A stretch of DNA of 31,900 nt from Ruminococcaceae bacterium UBA1734. GTDB taxonomy: Bacteria; Bacillota; Clostridia; Oscillospirales; Acutalibacteraceae. A program made the position numbers and the translations under genes. The stretch is from the NCBI GenBank assembly GCA_002315765.1, contig DCIE01000018.1, forward strand, positions 1 through 31,900, given 5' to 3'. Shown in pieces: positions 31,816 through 31,900 of the stretch. Numbering within the stretch: position 1 is the first letter of the stretch; every line of letters starts with the position of its first letter. Under the pieces are notes generated by a model. The model ran no database searches. It worked only from the letters and a program-made list of their open reading frames with translations, and was not told where the DNA came from.

Positions 31816-31844
31816 AGTATAACAAATAAATATCCGTATTTCAA
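31816..31844 (-). promoter_or_regulatory. Promoter of nagB-nagA
   Basis: Minus strand: TTGAAA (31839-31844), 17 nt, TATACT (31816-31821). The predicted start near 31809 gives a leader of about 65 nt containing both repeat units. Confidence 0.75.
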
Positions 31845-31900
31845 TATCAAATTGCAGAAAATTACGACCTTTAAGATAAAAACAAAAGCAATAGCCTATT

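Overview
The window looks like chromosomal DNA of an anaerobic, AT-rich Firmicute of class Clostridia, probably Oscillospiraceae/Ruminococcaceae from a gut-like habitat. The grounds are an IspH-ribosomal protein S1 fusion gene, DUF4364, DUF4867 and DUF5685 family proteins, strong AGGAGG-type ribosome binding sites, oxygen-sensitive glycyl radical chemistry and an ETF-coupled dehydrogenase. This assignment rests on gene content only. No tRNA, rRNA, CRISPR array, insertion sequence or phage gene was seen.

Layout. Positions 1-766 hold the start of rpmI, infC with a non-ATG (ATC) start, and its promoter, leader and attenuator hairpin, all on the minus strand. Positions 804-2650 hold three plus-strand genes: an EamA transporter, a 36-residue cysteine-rich peptide and a DUF4364 protein. 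Positions 2653-17499 are one long minus-strand catabolic cluster of 13 genes. A divergent RpiR/MurR regulator sits at 17652-18494. Positions 18537-31744 hold minus-strand housekeeping and small operons: cls; HI0933-family flavoprotein, cmk and ispH-rpsA; a HAD phosphatase; DUF5685, a DnaJ-domain protein and a membrane protein; uvrA; and nagB-nagA.

The cluster in transcription order is: fucose/arabinose isomerase-like protein, FAD-linked oxidase, Fe-S subunit, class II aldolase, PfkB kinase, IolB-like isomerase, LacX-type aldose epimerase, DUF4867, FGGY kinase, a single-chain ETF (beta fused to alpha), a short glycyl radical enzyme with a Cys-Trp-Glu active site, an SGNH hydrolase and the radical-SAM activase. 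IolB, PfkB and aldolase resemble the lower inositol pathway (IolB, IolC, IolJ), but the upper inositol genes are absent. My inference is a sugar or sugar-acid pathway in which an isomerase, an ETF-coupled flavin dehydrogenase and a radical dehydratase or lyase replace the usual upper steps. The substrate is unknown, and the cluster carries no transporter.

The most unusual observation is a pair of nearly identical leader elements of about 140 nt inside this cluster, one before the SGNH gene and one before the DUF4867 gene. Each has a conserved nested stem-loop with compensatory changes, then a segment that can either fold on itself or pair over the ribosome binding site and start codon. This is the architecture of a translational riboswitch. 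I do not recognise the candidate aptamer as a known class.
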